NCBI RefSeq assembly: GCF_036017915.1
Contig: NZ_CP107929.1
Coordinates: forward strand, 558,001-622,000
DNA: 64,000 nucleotides
Source: Micromonospora sp. NBC_00421
GTDB lineage: Bacteria > Actinomycetota > Actinomycetes > Mycobacteriales > Micromonosporaceae
Direction of reading: 5' to 3'
Shown here: in pieces, positions 43,653 to 52,427 of the stretch
Layout: the number at the start of each line of letters is the position of its first letter
Position numbering within the stretch: the first letter of the stretch is position 1
Notes under the pieces: model-generated
Told to the model about the DNA's origin: nothing
Seen by the model: the letters and a program-made list of their open reading frames with translations, nothing else
Database searches by the model: none
Translations under genes and position numbers: made by a program

Positions 43653-44397
43653 ACCCACCCTCGGAGTCGATGACCTGACCGGTGATCCAGTCCGCCTCCC
43701 GGGAGCAGAGGAAGCGGACCAGTCGTGCCGCGTCCTGTGGGGTTCCCCAGCGCCCGGCCGGAAAGCGCGCCGCCACGGCATCGTGCGTGTCCGGTGGGGC
43801 GTACCCGGTGTCGGTCGGTCCGGGGTTGAGGCAGTTGACGGTGATCCCCCGGGCCATCAGCGCCGGCGCGAGCTGGGTGGTGAGGTTCTCCACGCCGGCC
43901 TTGCTGGCCGCGTAGGCCAACTCGGCCGGCATCGGACCGAGCCGTTGGCCGCTGGAGAAGAACACCAACCGGCCGCCCGCTCCGGCGGTGAAGGCGGTGG
44001 CGTACGCGTCGGCCAGCAGCAGTGTGGCCCGTACGTTCACCAGCAGGTGCCTGTCGATCTGGGCCACCTCCAGCTCACCCAGGCTGGTCGGGTGGGAGTA
44101 GGCGTGCGCCGCCACCACCGCGTCGAGCCGACCGTGCCGGCGCACCGCCTCGGCCACCAGGGCGGCCGGGGTGGCGGGATCGAGCAGATCGGCGACGACG
44201 TGGTCGGCGGCGTCGCCCAGCTCGGCGAGCAGCGCCGGTATGCCGTCCGGATCTCCGCCGTAGGGCTGGGCGTCGTCGTAGCCGGGCAGCCCGGTGAGGA
44301 GCAGCCGGTGCCCGTCGGCGGCGAGAGCGCGGGCGACCGCCGCGCCGATGCCGATCCGCCGGCTCACCCCGGTCACCAGGAACACCTGTTGAGTCAT
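43636..44397 (-). CDS. SDR-family oxidoreductase
   Basis: 253-residue short-chain dehydrogenase/reductase. The Rossmann motif is TGVSRRIGIG (a TGxSRRxGIG variant), the active site is SSGQRL with YAASKAG, and PGPTDTGY follows. The C-terminus WITGQVIDSEGGFNR matches classical SDRs. The TGVSRRIGIGAAVAR start resembles ketoreductases annotated as SDR near 3-oxoacyl reductases. Substrate unknown. The last 17 bp overlap the XRE gene tail to tail. Confidence 0.9.
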   Translation of the reverse strand: MTQQVFLVTGVSRRIGIGAAVARALAADGHRLLLTGLPGYDDAQPYGGDPDGIPALLAELGDAADHVVADLLDPATPAALVAEAVRRHGRLDAVVAAHAYSHPTSLGELEVAQIDRHLLVNVRATLLLADAYATAFTAGAGGRLVFFSSGQRLGPMPAELAYAASKAGVENLTTQLAPALMARGITVNCLNPGPTDTGYAPPDTHDAVAARFPAGRWGTPQDAARLVRFLCSREADWITGQVIDSEGGFNRYG

Positions 44398-44609
44398 GCG
44401 GGCCAGTCAACTGGCCCGGCGGCCCGCCTGCCACGGGTTATCCGTCGCGTCGCCGACCCGCGTCGCTGACGTGTGTGGATCGTCGCCGCGTGGCCACCGG
44501 ACCCGGCACCCCCGAACGCGTCGGGGCCGGTGTGCCGCGCGTGCGCCGCACGATAGACCGGGGGTACGACAGTTTCGGGGTGCCGGAATCGAGCAGGGTG
44601 AATTGCTTC

Positions 44610-44903
44610 TCAGGCGGGGACGTCGACGAAGTGCTCGACCCGGGGTGGCCCGGCGAAGTGCGGGCCGATCAGCGCCCGCCACCTGCCGAACGCCTCGGTC
44701 GCCCGGAAGTTCTGGTCGTGCGCCTGCACCGAGTCCCACTCGACAAGCAGGACGAACCGGGAGGGGCTTTCGATGCCCCGGGTCATCCGGACCGAGCGGC
44801 AGCCCTGTGCGGCGACGATGATGGCGTGCGCCTGCGCGTAGGCGGCGGCGAATTCGTCCTCGTGTCCGGGCAGTACGTCGATGAGCGCGACCTCAAGCAC
44901 CAT
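44610..44903 (-). CDS. Antibiotic biosynthesis monooxygenase (ABM) fold protein
   Basis: 97-residue dimeric alpha/beta ferredoxin-like protein of the ABM superfamily. MVLEVALIDVLPGHEDEFAA at the start and SRFVLLVEWDSVQAHDQNFR in the middle are typical. Members include small quinone-forming monooxygenases and heme-degrading enzymes, but most are uncharacterised. The ATG at 44903 is preferred over a codon seven residues upstream. No operon partner is evident. Confidence 0.8.
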   Translation of the reverse strand: MVLEVALIDVLPGHEDEFAAAYAQAHAIIVAAQGCRSVRMTRGIESPSRFVLLVEWDSVQAHDQNFRATEAFGRWRALIGPHFAGPPRVEHFVDVPA

Positions 44904-45127
44904 GTCGACAGCCTGCCACGCCACCGCACCCCGCCGCCCTGCCGGGGGCGATCTCCCTGCGCGAGTGCCGGGAGAAGTCGCGGCACCTGCGCTCGAACGA
45001 CTATCCCTAGCCTCCTAGGATGCCTTAGGGAATGGGAGGTGGGTAGCAGGCGACCGGGTGTCGGAACGTGATGCTGTCGGCAATGCGGGCCGCAGGAGGT
45101 GCGCCCGTGGCCCTCGATGGTGAACAA
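44904..45127 (+). promoter_or_regulatory. terC promoter region
   Basis: TCGAAC (44993-44998) and TAGGAT (45016-45021) are spaced by 17 bp and fit a vegetative promoter. A dyad TCCCTA/TAGGGA spans 45004-45031, with TCCTAGGA nested at 45013-45020, so a repressor could bind here. Transcription would begin near 45028, leaving a leader of about 315 nt that contains the candidate riboswitch. Confidence 0.5.
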
Positions 45128-45262
45128 TGGCGGCCGAGGAGGGGAGTATTCCCTCGCGACGGAGTCGTCAGCACGGTCGAGCGTCACCCCGACGATCGAC
45201 CCGGCTCCGCCGGTCAGCGTCCTGCTCGCGGGGGTCGCTGGCGGAAGAGACCTCCGACAGTC
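45128..45262 (+). ncRNA. Candidate yybP-ykoY manganese riboswitch
   Basis: The leader of terC contains the conserved pieces of this class in the right order: GGGGAGTA at 45141-45148 (loop L1), GTCGTCAGCACGG at 45165-45177, GACCCGGCTCC in the variable arms and GGAAGAGACCTCC at 45243-45255, the 3' half of the Mn-binding four-way junction. In E. coli this riboswitch controls alx, a TerC homologue, and senses Mn2+. Recognition is by motif; folding was not computed. Confidence 0.72.
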
Positions 45263-45343
45263 ACCAATGTGTGCGTCGTCGCCCACCCCGCCGTCACGCG
45301 GCGTACGGTGTGCCCGACGCCGCGTGTCTGCCGGAGGAATGGA

Positions 45344-46342
45344 TTGAACGTGTCCGGAATGGTGTGGGCGGGAACCCTCGTCGCACTGACGGCGGTACTC
45401 CTCGTCGACCTCTTCATCATCGGCCGCCGGCCACACGAGCCCAGCGTTCGCGAGTCGAGCCTCTGGGTCGGCTTCTACGTCGGCCTGGCGCTGCTGTTCG
45501 GGGCGGGGCTGTGGGTCACCGCGGGCGGCAACGTGGCCGGCCAGTTCTACACCGGTTGGCTCACCGAGTACAGCCTCTCGGTGGACAACCTCTTCGTCTT
45601 CGTGATCATCATGGCCCGGTTCGGGGTGCCCCGGAAATACCAGCAGAAGGTGCTGCTCATCGGCATCGTGCTGGCGCTGGTCATGCGGGGTGGCTTCATC
45701 GCCGCCGGGGCGGCGCTGCTCGCCCAGTTCTCCTGGGTCTTCTACATCTTCGGTGCGTTCCTGATCTACACGGCGATCAACCTGGCCCGCCAGGGTGAGC
45801 CCGAAGAGGACGAGTTCAAGGAGAACGTGCTGATCCGGTGGAGCCGCAAGGCGCTGCCGATCTCGCGGGACTACGACGGCGCGAAGCTCACCACCCACCA
45901 GGCCGGCCGGCGGCTGTTCACCCCGATGCTGGTGGTGATGATCGCGATCGGCACCACCGACCTGATCTTCGCGCTGGACTCGATCCCGGCGATCTTCGGG
46001 ATCACCCAGGAGCCGTACCTGGTCTTCACCGCGAACGTCTTCGCGCTGATGGGGCTCCGGCAGCTCTACTTCCTGGTCGGTGGGCTCCTCGACCGGTTGG
46101 TCTACCTGAGCTACGGCCTGGCCGTGGTGCTCGGCTTCATCGGCGTCAAGCTGGTGCTGGAGGCGCTCGCCGACAACAACCTGCCGTTCCTCAACGGTGG
46201 CGAGCCGATCGGCTGGGCGCCGCACATTCCGATCTGGCTGTCGTTGACCGTCATCCTCGGTTGCCTCGCCGTGGCGACGGTGGCCAGCCTGGTCAAGTCG
46301 TCCCGGGACCGGCGGCGCGAGCCGGTCGAGGCCCACCACTGA
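45344..46342 (+). CDS. TerC/Alx-family membrane protein, probable Mn2+ exporter
   Basis: 332-residue integral membrane protein of the TerC family, about eight or nine helices. Motifs with membrane-embedded acidic residues are present: LLVDLFIIGRRPHEPS, LTEYSLSVDNLFVFVIIM and TTDLIFALDSIPAIFGIT. TerC/Alx/MeeF proteins export Mn2+, including to secreted metalloproteins. The upstream yybP-ykoY-like leader supports a manganese role. The start is taken as the TTG at 45344, which is 5 nt after GGAGGA and gives MNVSGMVWAG; a GTG at 45350 is the alternative. Confidence 0.92.
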   Translation: MNVSGMVWAGTLVALTAVLLVDLFIIGRRPHEPSVRESSLWVGFYVGLALLFGAGLWVTAGGNVAGQFYTGWLTEYSLSVDNLFVFVIIMARFGVPRKYQQKVLLIGIVLALVMRGGFIAAGAALLAQFSWVFYIFGAFLIYTAINLARQGEPEEDEFKENVLIRWSRKALPISRDYDGAKLTTHQAGRRLFTPMLVVMIAIGTTDLIFALDSIPAIFGITQEPYLVFTANVFALMGLRQLYFLVGGLLDRLVYLSYGLAVVLGFIGVKLVLEALADNNLPFLNGGEPIGWAPHIPIWLSLTVILGCLAVATVASLVKSSRDRRREPVEAHH

Positions 46343-46348
46343 CCGTGG

Positions 46349-46390
46349 CCCGGCCGGGACGCCGCCCTACCCGGCGGTGTCCCGGCCGGG
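46349..46390. terminator. Bidirectional terminator between terC and NlpC/P60 gene
   Basis: 18-bp stem from 46349-46366 to 46373-46390 (starting CCCGGCCGGGACGCCGCC) with one G-T pair and a 6-nt loop. It sits exactly between convergent genes. Confidence 0.75.
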
Positions 46391-46391
46391 G

Positions 46392-47300
46392 TCAGACCCG
46401 GTGCGCGCCGACCAGGGTGGCGACCCGGTCGGGCGGCAGCGGCTCCGCCAGCACCCGTTGCTGCCGGTAACAGGCATGCAGCATCCGGGGGCCGGCACCT
46501 GCGGTCACCAGGCCGACGTGGTGGATTCCCCTCCCGGGTCGGGCGAAGAAGTAGAGGTCGCCGGGTCGCTCCTCGCCCGCCGGCACCGGTGTGGTGGCCG
46601 CCGCCTGGTCGTCGGCGTCCCGGGGCAGCGTCACGCCGAACCGCCGCCAGACCAGGTGGACCAGGCCGGAACAGTCGATCCCGTGCCCGGAGAGCCCACC
46701 CCAGACGTACGCGACGTCGCGCAGCCGGGCGGCGACGGCGAGCACGTCGACGGCCGACGGCGCGACGGCGGGCAGGTCGGTGACGTCCGCCTCGGAAACC
46801 CAGAGCGGAACGAGTCGCCCGGGTACCCGGACCGGCCGCCACCCGTCGACGGCCGGCCCGACGGGAAGGAGCCGGGTGCCGAGGACGACCCCGGGCAGGG
46901 CCACCGGACCGTCCGGAACGGCGTGCAGCGCGGTGCTGACGGCGTCGACGACCAGCGGCGCGGGTGGGTCGCCGGCCGGGGTGGAGGGGGCGAGCTGGGC
47001 GGCGGGCAGCCAACCGGGATAGCCGCGCGGGTCGCGGCGGGGGGCCGCCTGTTCCACCGCGACCACCTCGGCCCAGCCGCCGGGATGCAGCGCGGTCACC
47101 AGCACCCGTTCGCCGAGCAGCAACTGGCTGAGCACACAGTCGCCGACCCGCTGGGTGGGGTCCATCCCGGTGATCCAGCGGTAGGTGTCGGAGGGCACCG
47201 ACAGGGCCGGCCGGTCGACCGTCCGGGTCGCGCCGGGCTCGGTCCAGAGCGTGGCGACGGCTACTCGTACCAGGGCCTCCCGGCCCGGCTCCAACTCCAC
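46392..47300 (-). CDS. NlpC/P60 cysteine peptidase, YkfC-like
   Basis: 302-residue protein: SH3-like domains in residues 1-190 and an NlpC/P60 domain at about 195-302. The catalytic Cys is in YVWGGLSGHGIDCSGLVHLV, and the His in GIHHVGLVTAG. The architecture matches YkfC-type gamma-D-Glu-L-diamino-acid endopeptidases, which trim murein tripeptides in the cytosol. No signal peptide is visible, consistent with a cytosolic recycling enzyme. The upstream gene on the same strand, 60 bp away, is a dipeptide epimerase (YkfB-like), making a two-gene peptidoglycan-peptide recycling unit (inference from the Bacillus ykf operon). Confidence 0.88.
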   Translation of the reverse strand: MELEPGREALVRVAVATLWTEPGATRTVDRPALSVPSDTYRWITGMDPTQRVGDCVLSQLLLGERVLVTALHPGGWAEVVAVEQAAPRRDPRGYPGWLPAAQLAPSTPAGDPPAPLVVDAVSTALHAVPDGPVALPGVVLGTRLLPVGPAVDGWRPVRVPGRLVPLWVSEADVTDLPAVAPSAVDVLAVAARLRDVAYVWGGLSGHGIDCSGLVHLVWRRFGVTLPRDADDQAAATTPVPAGEERPGDLYFFARPGRGIHHVGLVTAGAGPRMLHACYRQQRVLAEPLPPDRVATLVGAHRV

Positions 47301-47360
47301 GTCGACCTCCGGCTCACGTGTCGGTGCCTACCCGGACGATAGGAAAGAAATCTGCCGCCA

Positions 47361-48458
47361 TCAACCGTGGTGTTGAACTTTTGTTTCGGTCACCGAGGTT
47401 ATGCCGAGCCCCGGCGCGTCCGGCAGCACCACCGTGGCGCCCTCGTACCGCAGGCCGCCGCGCACCGGTGACCAGGCCAACCACCAGGCGGCGTCCAGGT
47501 CGGACACCGCGCTGGTCCGGTACGCGGCGGCCAGGCTGGCCGCCGCGCCGACGCCGACCTGACTCTCCATCATGGACCCGACCAGGGTGCCCATCCCGTG
47601 CGCGCGGGCCAGCTCCAGCAGGGTCCGCGCAGGTCGCAGGCCGCCGCACTTGGCGAGCTTGACGTTGACCAGGTCGGCGGCCCGTCGCCGGATCACCTCG
47701 ACCAGGTCCCGCACCCCGAACACCGCCTCGTCGGCCAGGATCGGCACATTCACCCGGTCGCCGACCCAGGCCATGCCGTCCAGGTCCCACCGGGCCACCG
47801 GCTGCTCGACCAGCTCCACGTCGAGCCCGGCGTCCTCCGCACCCCTGATCACCCGGACCGCCTCCCGCGGTGTCCAACCCTGGTTGGCGTCCAACCGGAT
47901 CCGCACCTGCGGGCCGACCGCCGCCCGGACCGCCCGGACCCGTTCCAGGTCGCCCGCCGCGTCCGTGCCGACCTTCAGCTTCAGCACGTCGAAGCCCTCG
48001 GCCCGCCGTTGCCGGGCCGCCACCGCCAGCTCCGCGTCGTCCCCGGCGGCCAGCGTGACGTCCGTCGGGACCCGCAGCTCCGCACCCCCGAGCAAGCGCA
48101 CCAGCGGTACGCCGAGCCGCCGTGCCGCCAGGTCGTGCAGGGCCACGTCCAGCGCCGCGCGGGCCGCCTCGTTGCCGGCCACCGCCGCCTCCACCTCGGC
48201 GCAGCGCGCCAACACGTCGTCGGCGTCCCGCCCGACCACCGCCGGGGCGAGCACGTCGTGCACACACGCCTGGGCGCCGGCCACCGACGCCCCGGTCACC
48301 TGCCACACCTGCGGCGCCTCGCCGTAACCGGACCGCCCGTCGGCGTCGGTCACCTCGACCACCAGGGTCTCCACAGTGGTGGTCCGGCGCAGCGCGGTGA
48401 CGAACGGGGTGTGTAAGGGGGCGGACAGCCGGTGGGTGCGTACCGCGGCGATCGTCAT
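47361..48458 (-). CDS. Dipeptide epimerase of the enolase superfamily (L-Ala-D/L-Glu epimerase-like)
   Basis: 365-residue enolase-superfamily enzyme. The catalytic KLKVG (base on strand 2), RIRLDANQGW and VELVEQPVARWD (metal ligands), ILADEAVF (third metal ligand) and VNVKLAKCGG (second Lys) are all present. These match L-Ala-D/L-Glu epimerases that act on murein dipeptides. Next to a YkfC-like peptidase this suggests peptidoglycan recycling; o-succinylbenzoate synthase or muconate cycloisomerase are less likely alternatives. The ATG at 48458 is 7 nt after a TAGGGT -10 box, suggesting a leaderless transcript. Confidence 0.85.
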   Translation of the reverse strand: MTIAAVRTHRLSAPLHTPFVTALRRTTTVETLVVEVTDADGRSGYGEAPQVWQVTGASVAGAQACVHDVLAPAVVGRDADDVLARCAEVEAAVAGNEAARAALDVALHDLAARRLGVPLVRLLGGAELRVPTDVTLAAGDDAELAVAARQRRAEGFDVLKLKVGTDAAGDLERVRAVRAAVGPQVRIRLDANQGWTPREAVRVIRGAEDAGLDVELVEQPVARWDLDGMAWVGDRVNVPILADEAVFGVRDLVEVIRRRAADLVNVKLAKCGGLRPARTLLELARAHGMGTLVGSMMESQVGVGAAASLAAAYRTSAVSDLDAAWWLAWSPVRGGLRYEGATVVLPDAPGLGITSVTETKVQHHG

Positions 48459-48465
48459 GTGCGGC

Positions 48466-48471
48466 ACCCTA
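48466..48471 (-). promoter_or_regulatory. -10 box of dipeptide epimerase gene
   Basis: TAGGGT on the minus strand followed by 7 nt and then the ATG at 48458; predicted leaderless start. Confidence 0.45.
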
Positions 48472-48507
48472 TACGCACGACGTCACCGGAGAGGGAGGCC
48501 GACGAAC

Positions 48508-49299
48508 GTGCGGGACTGGGAGCTGTTGGGCGCACCGAACGCCCGTGACCTGGGCGGACTACCCACCACGGACGGGCGGCGGGTGCGGGTCGGCCGGCTG
48601 ATCCGCACGCCGGCGCTGGGTCGGCTCACCGAGGACGACCTGACCGTGCTGGGTCGGCTCGCCCCGGCCTGCGTGGTCGACCTGCGCGACGACTCCGAGA
48701 CGGCGGTCGCTCCGCCCAACCGGCTGGTCGGTGACCCGTACCTGGTCCGGCTGCCGGTGCTCGATCCGGCGCACCCCGGGTTTACGTACCTCTCGGCGGT
48801 GTTGCACGGGCGCGACCTCGCCGGGTACGACGACCAGGCTCGACGGGGCGCGGCGGCGGCGATGGCGACGGTCTACCGCTGGTTCGTCACCGGTGCGGCG
48901 GCCCGGGAGGGCTTCGCCCGCGCGGTCCGGCTGGCGGCCGACCCGGCGAACCTGCCGCTGCTGTTCCACTGCTCGGCGGGCAAGGACCGCACCGGGTGGC
49001 TGGCGGTGGTGCTGCTCACCGCCCTGGGCGTCGACGAGGAGACGGTACGGGCGGACTACCTGCGGCACAACGAGCTGACGGTGGAGCTGCGCGAGGCCAT
49101 GTCGGCGGCGATGCTGCGCCGACGGCCGGAGTTGGACCCGGAGACGGCGCGGGCGGTGCTGGAGGTCCGCCCCGAGTACCTGGACGCCGGATACGACGAG
49201 GCGCGCCGGGTGTACGGGTCGTTCGACGCCTACCTGGCCGACGGGTTGGGGATGACCGCCGCGCTCCGCACCGCCCTGCGCACACACCTGCTGGACTGA
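48508..49299 (+). CDS. Tyrosine-protein phosphatase (PTP/DSP family)
   Basis: 263-residue phosphatase of the PtpB/Y_phosphatase3 type. The P-loop CX5R is HCSAGKDRTGW, and the start MRDWELLGAPNARDLGGLPT plus VDLRDDSETAVA are typical. The conserved N-terminal ARDLGG motif and Asp in the WPD-like position fit triple-specificity phosphatases that act on phosphotyrosine and phosphoinositides. The GTG at 48508 has GAGGGAGG about 10 nt upstream. It diverges from the epimerase gene. Confidence 0.9.
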   Translation: MRDWELLGAPNARDLGGLPTTDGRRVRVGRLIRTPALGRLTEDDLTVLGRLAPACVVDLRDDSETAVAPPNRLVGDPYLVRLPVLDPAHPGFTYLSAVLHGRDLAGYDDQARRGAAAAMATVYRWFVTGAAAREGFARAVRLAADPANLPLLFHCSAGKDRTGWLAVVLLTALGVDEETVRADYLRHNELTVELREAMSAAMLRRRPELDPETARAVLEVRPEYLDAGYDEARRVYGSFDAYLADGLGMTAALRTALRTHLLD

Positions 49300-49408
49300 C
49301 TGTGAGGCTGGCGGGGTCGGTCCGCAGGTGATGTGCCGAGGTCGGCAGCGGTGGGCGTGGCTCCTGGTCTGACCGGCAGCGCGGCCGGCCGGGTCGCCCG
49401 TCGGTCGG

Positions 49409-50266
49409 TCAGCCGGTCAGGTCGTGTCGGGCGGCCCAGGCCGTCGCCGAGATCTCCGCGACCAGCCGGCAGGCGTCGTCGAGGTCGTCGTCGGGGGAGG
49501 CGGCGAGGTCGGTGGTGGTGCAGACGGCGATCACGTACGCCGGGGCGTCGTCGGGCCACACCACGCCGACGCCGTGCCGCACACCGCGTACCCAACCGTT
49601 CTTGTGGGCGATCCGGGTGCCGTCGGGCAACCCGGCGGCGAGGTCCTCGCGGTGCCGCTGGGCCAGCAGCACGTCCACCATGGCGGCACAGGCCGCCGGG
49701 GAGGCCAGCGGACCGGCCCGGAGTGCGCCGACGGCCAGCCCGCCGAGCAGCGCCGCCAGGTCGGCGGGGGTGACCAGGTTGGTGATGCCGGCCTCCCGGG
49801 CGGCGGCGTCCTCGATGCCGCGGCCGGTGACGCTGTGTCGGGCCCCGGCGAGCTGCCACGCCTGCGCCACGGCGGGCAGCCCGACCCGGTCGATGATCAG
49901 GTTGGTGGCGAGGTTGCTGGACCGGGTGATCATCCGGTCGGCCAGCCACCGCGGGGTGGCCTGCCCGCCCAGCCGTTCCCAGACCGCGTCGTCGTTGTCG
50001 TAGTGCCGGGCGCAGGAGAACCGGGGCGCGCCCGGCTGGGCCGAGTCGAACTCGTCGACCACCGGCACCGGGGTGTCCAGGTCGAGGGCGCCCGCCTCGG
50101 CGGCCCGGTGCAGGGCCAGCAGCACCGCGACCTTCATGGTGCTGGCTGCGTAGTGGGTGGCATCGGGGTCACGGGTCCAGGTGGGCGGCGCGTCGAGCCG
50201 GCCCAGGTACGCCGAGACGGTGCCGGGCACCCGGTCCAGCCGGGCGTCGAGATCGTCCCAGGTCAT
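49409..50266 (-). CDS. Beta-lactamase-fold serine hydrolase (class A type)
   Basis: 285-residue protein of the Beta-lactamase2 family. The active site STMK (SxxK) is in YAASTMKVAVLLALH, the SDN-like motif is RSSNLATN, and the KTG position is HKNGW, an unusual HKN. The missing E166-type Omega loop signature (no ExxLN) and the HKN suggest it may not be an efficient beta-lactamase. No signal peptide is present at the ATG at 50266, so it is predicted cytosolic; upstream codons do not offer one. Role unknown. Confidence 0.83.
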   Translation of the reverse strand: MTWDDLDARLDRVPGTVSAYLGRLDAPPTWTRDPDATHYAASTMKVAVLLALHRAAEAGALDLDTPVPVVDEFDSAQPGAPRFSCARHYDNDDAVWERLGGQATPRWLADRMITRSSNLATNLIIDRVGLPAVAQAWQLAGARHSVTGRGIEDAAAREAGITNLVTPADLAALLGGLAVGALRAGPLASPAACAAMVDVLLAQRHREDLAAGLPDGTRIAHKNGWVRGVRHGVGVVWPDDAPAYVIAVCTTTDLAASPDDDLDDACRLVAEISATAWAARHDLTG

Positions 50267-50558
50267 GCCCGTGACGCTAGCGGACCACCGGCCCACCCGG
50301 GTACCGGGACCACGTCGGGGCCCACCGTTGCACCCACACCTCGCCACCCGGTGGCCGGACCGGAGCGGTCTGCCGCGCCGCCCGATGGCTGGAGTGGGAG
50401 ATCGCCCCGGCGCCCCTCGCGCCCGCCGCAGTGGGAGCGGGCCGCTTGCTCTCGCGTCGCCGTCGCTGACGTCGACCGCCTCCGCAAGGGTGCGGGACGG
50501 CTGGAGCCCCGGGCCGCGTGCGGCGGCCCGGGGCTCCGGGTGGGTCAGGTGGGGCGGG
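50267..50558. other. Intergenic region between typA terminator and hydrolase promoter
   Basis: 292 bp. The left part (about 50267-50340) should hold the promoter of the leftward hydrolase gene, the right part the typA terminator (50503-50537). Nothing else recognisable. Confidence 0.4.
50503..50537 (-). terminator. typA terminator
   Basis: Perfect 15-bp stem GGAGCCCCGGGCCGC (50503-50517), loop GTGCG, GCGGCCCGGGGCTCC (50523-50537), 21 bp beyond the typA stop on the minus strand. Confidence 0.8.
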
Positions 50559-52427
50559 TCAGCTGGAGTGCTTACGGCGGGCGGCCATCCGGCCCCGCTG
50601 GGTCTGGTCCAGCACCACCTTGCGGATCCGGACGGCGACCGGGGTCACCTCGACGCATTCGTCCTCGCGGCAGAACTCCAGCGCCTGCTCCAGGGAGAGC
50701 TTGCGCGGCGGGATCAGCTTCTCGGTCTCGTCGGAGGTCGAGGCCCGCATGTTGGTGAGCTTCTTCTCCTTGGTGATGTTGACGTCCATGTCGTCGGAGC
50801 GGGAGTTCTCCCCGACGATCATGCCCTCGTACACCTCGGTGGTCGGCTCGACGAAGAGCTGGCCGCGTTCCTGCAGGTTGATCATCGCGAACGGGGTGAC
50901 CACGCCGGTCCGGTCGGCCACCAGCGACCCGTTGTTGCGGGTCCGCAGCTCGCCGAACCACGGCTCGTACGACTCGAAGACGTGGTGCAGGATGCCGGTG
51001 CCCCGGGTGTCGGTGAGGAACTCGGTGCGGAAGCCGATCAGGCCGCGCGCCGGCACCAGCCACTCCATCCGGATCCAACCGGTGCCGTGGTTGACCAGCT
51101 GCTCCATCCGGCCCTTGCGGGTCGCCAGGAGCTGGGTGATCGCGCCCAGGTACTCCTCCGGCGCGTCGATGGTCAGCCGCTCCACCGGCTCGCAGGTCTT
51201 GCCGTCGATCTCCTTGGTGACCACCTGCGGCTTGCCGACGGTCAGCTCGTACGACTCGCGGCGCATCTGCTCGACCAGGATGGCCAGGGCCAGCTCGCCA
51301 CGGCCCTGCACCTCCCAGGCGTCCGGCCGCTCGGTCGGCAGGATGCGCAGCGACACGTTGCCGACCAGCTCCTTGTCGAGCCGGTCCTTGACCATCCGGG
51401 CGGTGACCTTGGCGCCCTTGACCCGGCCGACAAGCGGCGAGGTGTTGGTGCCGATGGTCATCGAGATGGCCGGCTCGTCCACGGTGATCAGCGGCAGCGG
51501 GATCGGGTTCTCCGCGTCGGCCAGGGTCTCGCCGATCATGATCTCCGGGATCCCGGCGACGGCGATGATGTCGCCCGGCCCGGCCGAGTCGGCGGGCTTA
51601 CGCTCCATGCCCTCCGTCATCAGCATCTCGGAGATGCGGACCCGTTGGGTGTTGCCGTCGGTACGGCACCAGGCCACCGTCTGGCCCTTGGTGATGGTGC
51701 CCTGACGCACCCGGCACAGCGCCAGCCGGCCCAGGAACGGCGAGGCGTCGAGGTTGGTGACGTGCGCCTGCAACGGCGCGTCCTCGTCGTAGGAGGGCGG
51801 CGGGATGGTGTTGAGCAGGGTACGGAACAGCGGCTCCAGGCTGGTGCTGTCGCTGGGCACCGAGCCGTCGGCCGGCTGGGTCAGCGAGGCGATGCCGTCG
51901 CGGGCGCAGGCGTAGACGATCGGGAAGTCGATCTGCTCCTCGTCGGCGTCCAGGTCGAGGAAGAGCTCGTAGGTGTCGTCCACGACCTCCTTGATCCGGG
52001 CGTCGGGCCGGTCCACCTTGTTGATCACCAGGATGATCGGCATCCGGGCCTTGAGCGCCTTGCGGAGCACGAAGCGGGTCTGCGGCAGCGGGCCCTCGCT
52101 GGCGTCGACCAGCAGCACCACCCCGTCGACCATGGTGAGGCCCCGCTCGACCTCGCCGCCGAAGTCGGCGTGACCGGGGGTGTCGATGATGTTGATGGTG
52201 ACCGGGTCCGAGCCGTCCGCCGGCAGGTACCGCACGCCGGTGTTCTTGGCCAGGATGGTGATGCCCTTTTCCCGTTCGAGATCCATCGAGTCCATGACAC
52301 GCTCGGTGTTCTCGCCACGGGCCCCGTAGGCGCCGGCCTGCCGCAACATGGCGTCGACCAGGGTCGTTTTGCCGTGGTCGACGTGGGCGATGATGGCGAC
52401 ATTGCGGAGGTCGGTGCGAAGCTGCAT
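50559..52427 (-). CDS. typA: GTP-binding translational GTPase TypA/BipA
   Basis: 622-residue ribosome-associated GTPase of the elongation-factor family. G1 [10 protein letters not shown]2 in [10 protein letters not shown]3 [13 protein letters not shown]4 NKVDRPDAR and the EF-G-like domains III/V with the TypA-specific C-terminal domain ([30 protein letters not shown]) are all visible. It is needed for growth under stress and cold in other bacteria and helps 50S assembly. The ATG at 52427 ([20 protein letters not shown]) is chosen; another ATG nine bases upstream adds MEG. Confidence 0.97.
   Translation of the reverse strand: MQLRTDLRNVAIIAHVDHGKTTLVDAMLRQAGAYGARGENTERVMDSMDLEREKGITILAKNTGVRYLPADGSDPVTINIIDTPGHADFGGEVERGLTMVDGVVLLVDASEGPLPQTRFVLRKALKARMPIILVINKVDRPDARIKEVVDDTYELFLDLDADEEQIDFPIVYACARDGIASLTQPADGSVPSDSTSLEPLFRTLLNTIPPPSYDEDAPLQAHVTNLDASPFLGRLALCRVRQGTITKGQTVAWCRTDGNTQRVRISEMLMTEGMERKPADSAGPGDIIAVAGIPEIMIGETLADAENPIPLPLITVDEPAISMTIGTNTSPLVGRVKGAKVTARMVKDRLDKELVGNVSLRILPTERPDAWEVQGRGELALAILVEQMRRESYELTVGKPQVVTKEIDGKTCEPVERLTIDAPEEYLGAITQLLATRKGRMEQLVNHGTGWIRMEWLVPARGLIGFRTEFLTDTRGTGILHHVFESYEPWFGELRTRNNGSLVADRTGVVTPFAMINLQERGQLFVEPTTEVYEGMIVGENSRSDDMDVNITKEKKLTNMRASTSDETEKLIPPRKLSLEQALEFCREDECVEVTPVAVRIRKVVLDQTQRGRMAARRKHSS

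Noticed and set aside
47361..48467. Naming the enolase-superfamily gene menC (o-succinylbenzoate synthase)
   Set aside because: Residue pattern and the YkfC-like neighbour favour a dipeptide epimerase; no menaquinone genes are nearby.
49409..50266. Calling the hydrolase a resistance beta-lactamase
   Set aside because: The Omega-loop Glu and the KTG motif are absent and there is no signal peptide.
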